Source: Druceiella hillmani
Lineage: Eukaryota > Arthropoda > Insecta > Lepidoptera > Hepialidae
DNA: 64,000 nt
Assembly: GCA_039881145.1 (NCBI GenBank)
Contig: JAYKKI010000007.1
Location: 38,268,501 to 38,332,500 of the forward strand
Reading direction: 5' to 3'
Part shown: in pieces, positions 63,843-64,000 of the stretch
How positions within the stretch are numbered: the first letter of the stretch is position 1
Layout of the letters: every line of letters begins with the position of its first letter
Translations under genes and position numbers: made by a program
The notes under the pieces: generated by a model
Databases searched by the model: none
Told to the model about the DNA's origin: nothing
What the model saw: the letters and a program-made list of their open reading frames with translations, nothing else

Positions 63843-64000
63843 CGTCTTTTTATCTTTCTTTATCTTTAAGGAGCATCGCGCCCTTTCTACTTCGGATCGC
63901 GGGCGTTGTACATGTAATGATTTTAATTATACAAGTTAAAAGCAGTTTGTTTCTTATTGGAAGCACTTGGACAGCCTTGAAAGTACAATGATTGAGTAGT
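63843..64000 (+). repeat. Start of macro-repeat unit 3 (cut by window end)
   Basis: These 158 bases match 43,577-43,750 and 262-420, including the GC-richer stretch with CGCCCTTT and the run AAAAGCAGTTTG. The array therefore continues past the right edge of the window. Confidence 0.8.

Overview
The window looks like gene-poor, repeat-rich DNA from an animal, most likely an arthropod and probably an insect. It is AT-rich (about 30% GC by eye), has long TA microsatellites, carries broken LINE, SINE and DNA-transposon copies of types common in arthropods, and holds no intact conventional protein gene. The only long ORF with a recognisable family is a frameshifted transposon protein. The host assignment is inference.

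The main organising feature is a tandem macro-duplication with no obvious gene content. A start block at about 262-430 recurs at about 43,577-43,750 and again at 63,843 to the window end. The window therefore holds two full units and the start of a third. Unit 2 (43,577-63,842) is about 20.3 kb. Unit 1 (262-43,576) is about 43.3 kb. Their right-hand parts (30,560-43,576 and 51,700-63,842) are collinear throughout, roughly 75% identical by eye, with sharper blocks near 85-95%. In the left-hand parts only three anchors match (263-1,400 with 43,577-44,780; 18,955-19,385 with 48,380-48,815). Unit 1 has about 22 kb extra there, holding a (GGGGAA)n array, two satellite patches of about 121 bp, a 2.2-kb decayed DNA transposon, foldback-element copies and long TA tracts.

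Layout: 1-261 foldback copy; 263-1,400 unit-start blocks; 3,463-4,283 GGGGAA array; 5.4-5.9 and 12.2-12.7 kb satellite; 14,243-14,318 miRNA-like hairpin; 17.7 kb foldback copy; 19.9-22.1 kb transposon; 27.15-27.59 kb tandem repeat of about 120 bp; 30.56-43.58 kb collinear arm of unit 1 with a tRNA-type SINE and two LINE 3' ends; 43.58-51.7 kb compact left arm of unit 2 with a foldback copy; 51.7-63.84 kb collinear arm of unit 2 with an insertion of about 830 bp.

The most interesting observations are: (a) a palindromic foldback family whose two best copies have 12-13 bp target duplications and are truncated at the same end, as if moved by target-primed reverse transcription; (b) two hairpins that keep pairing between the diverged units through paired substitutions; (c) a conserved GC-rich core at 34.3/54.9 kb; (d) the macro-repeat itself. 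Identities were judged by eye, without alignment software.
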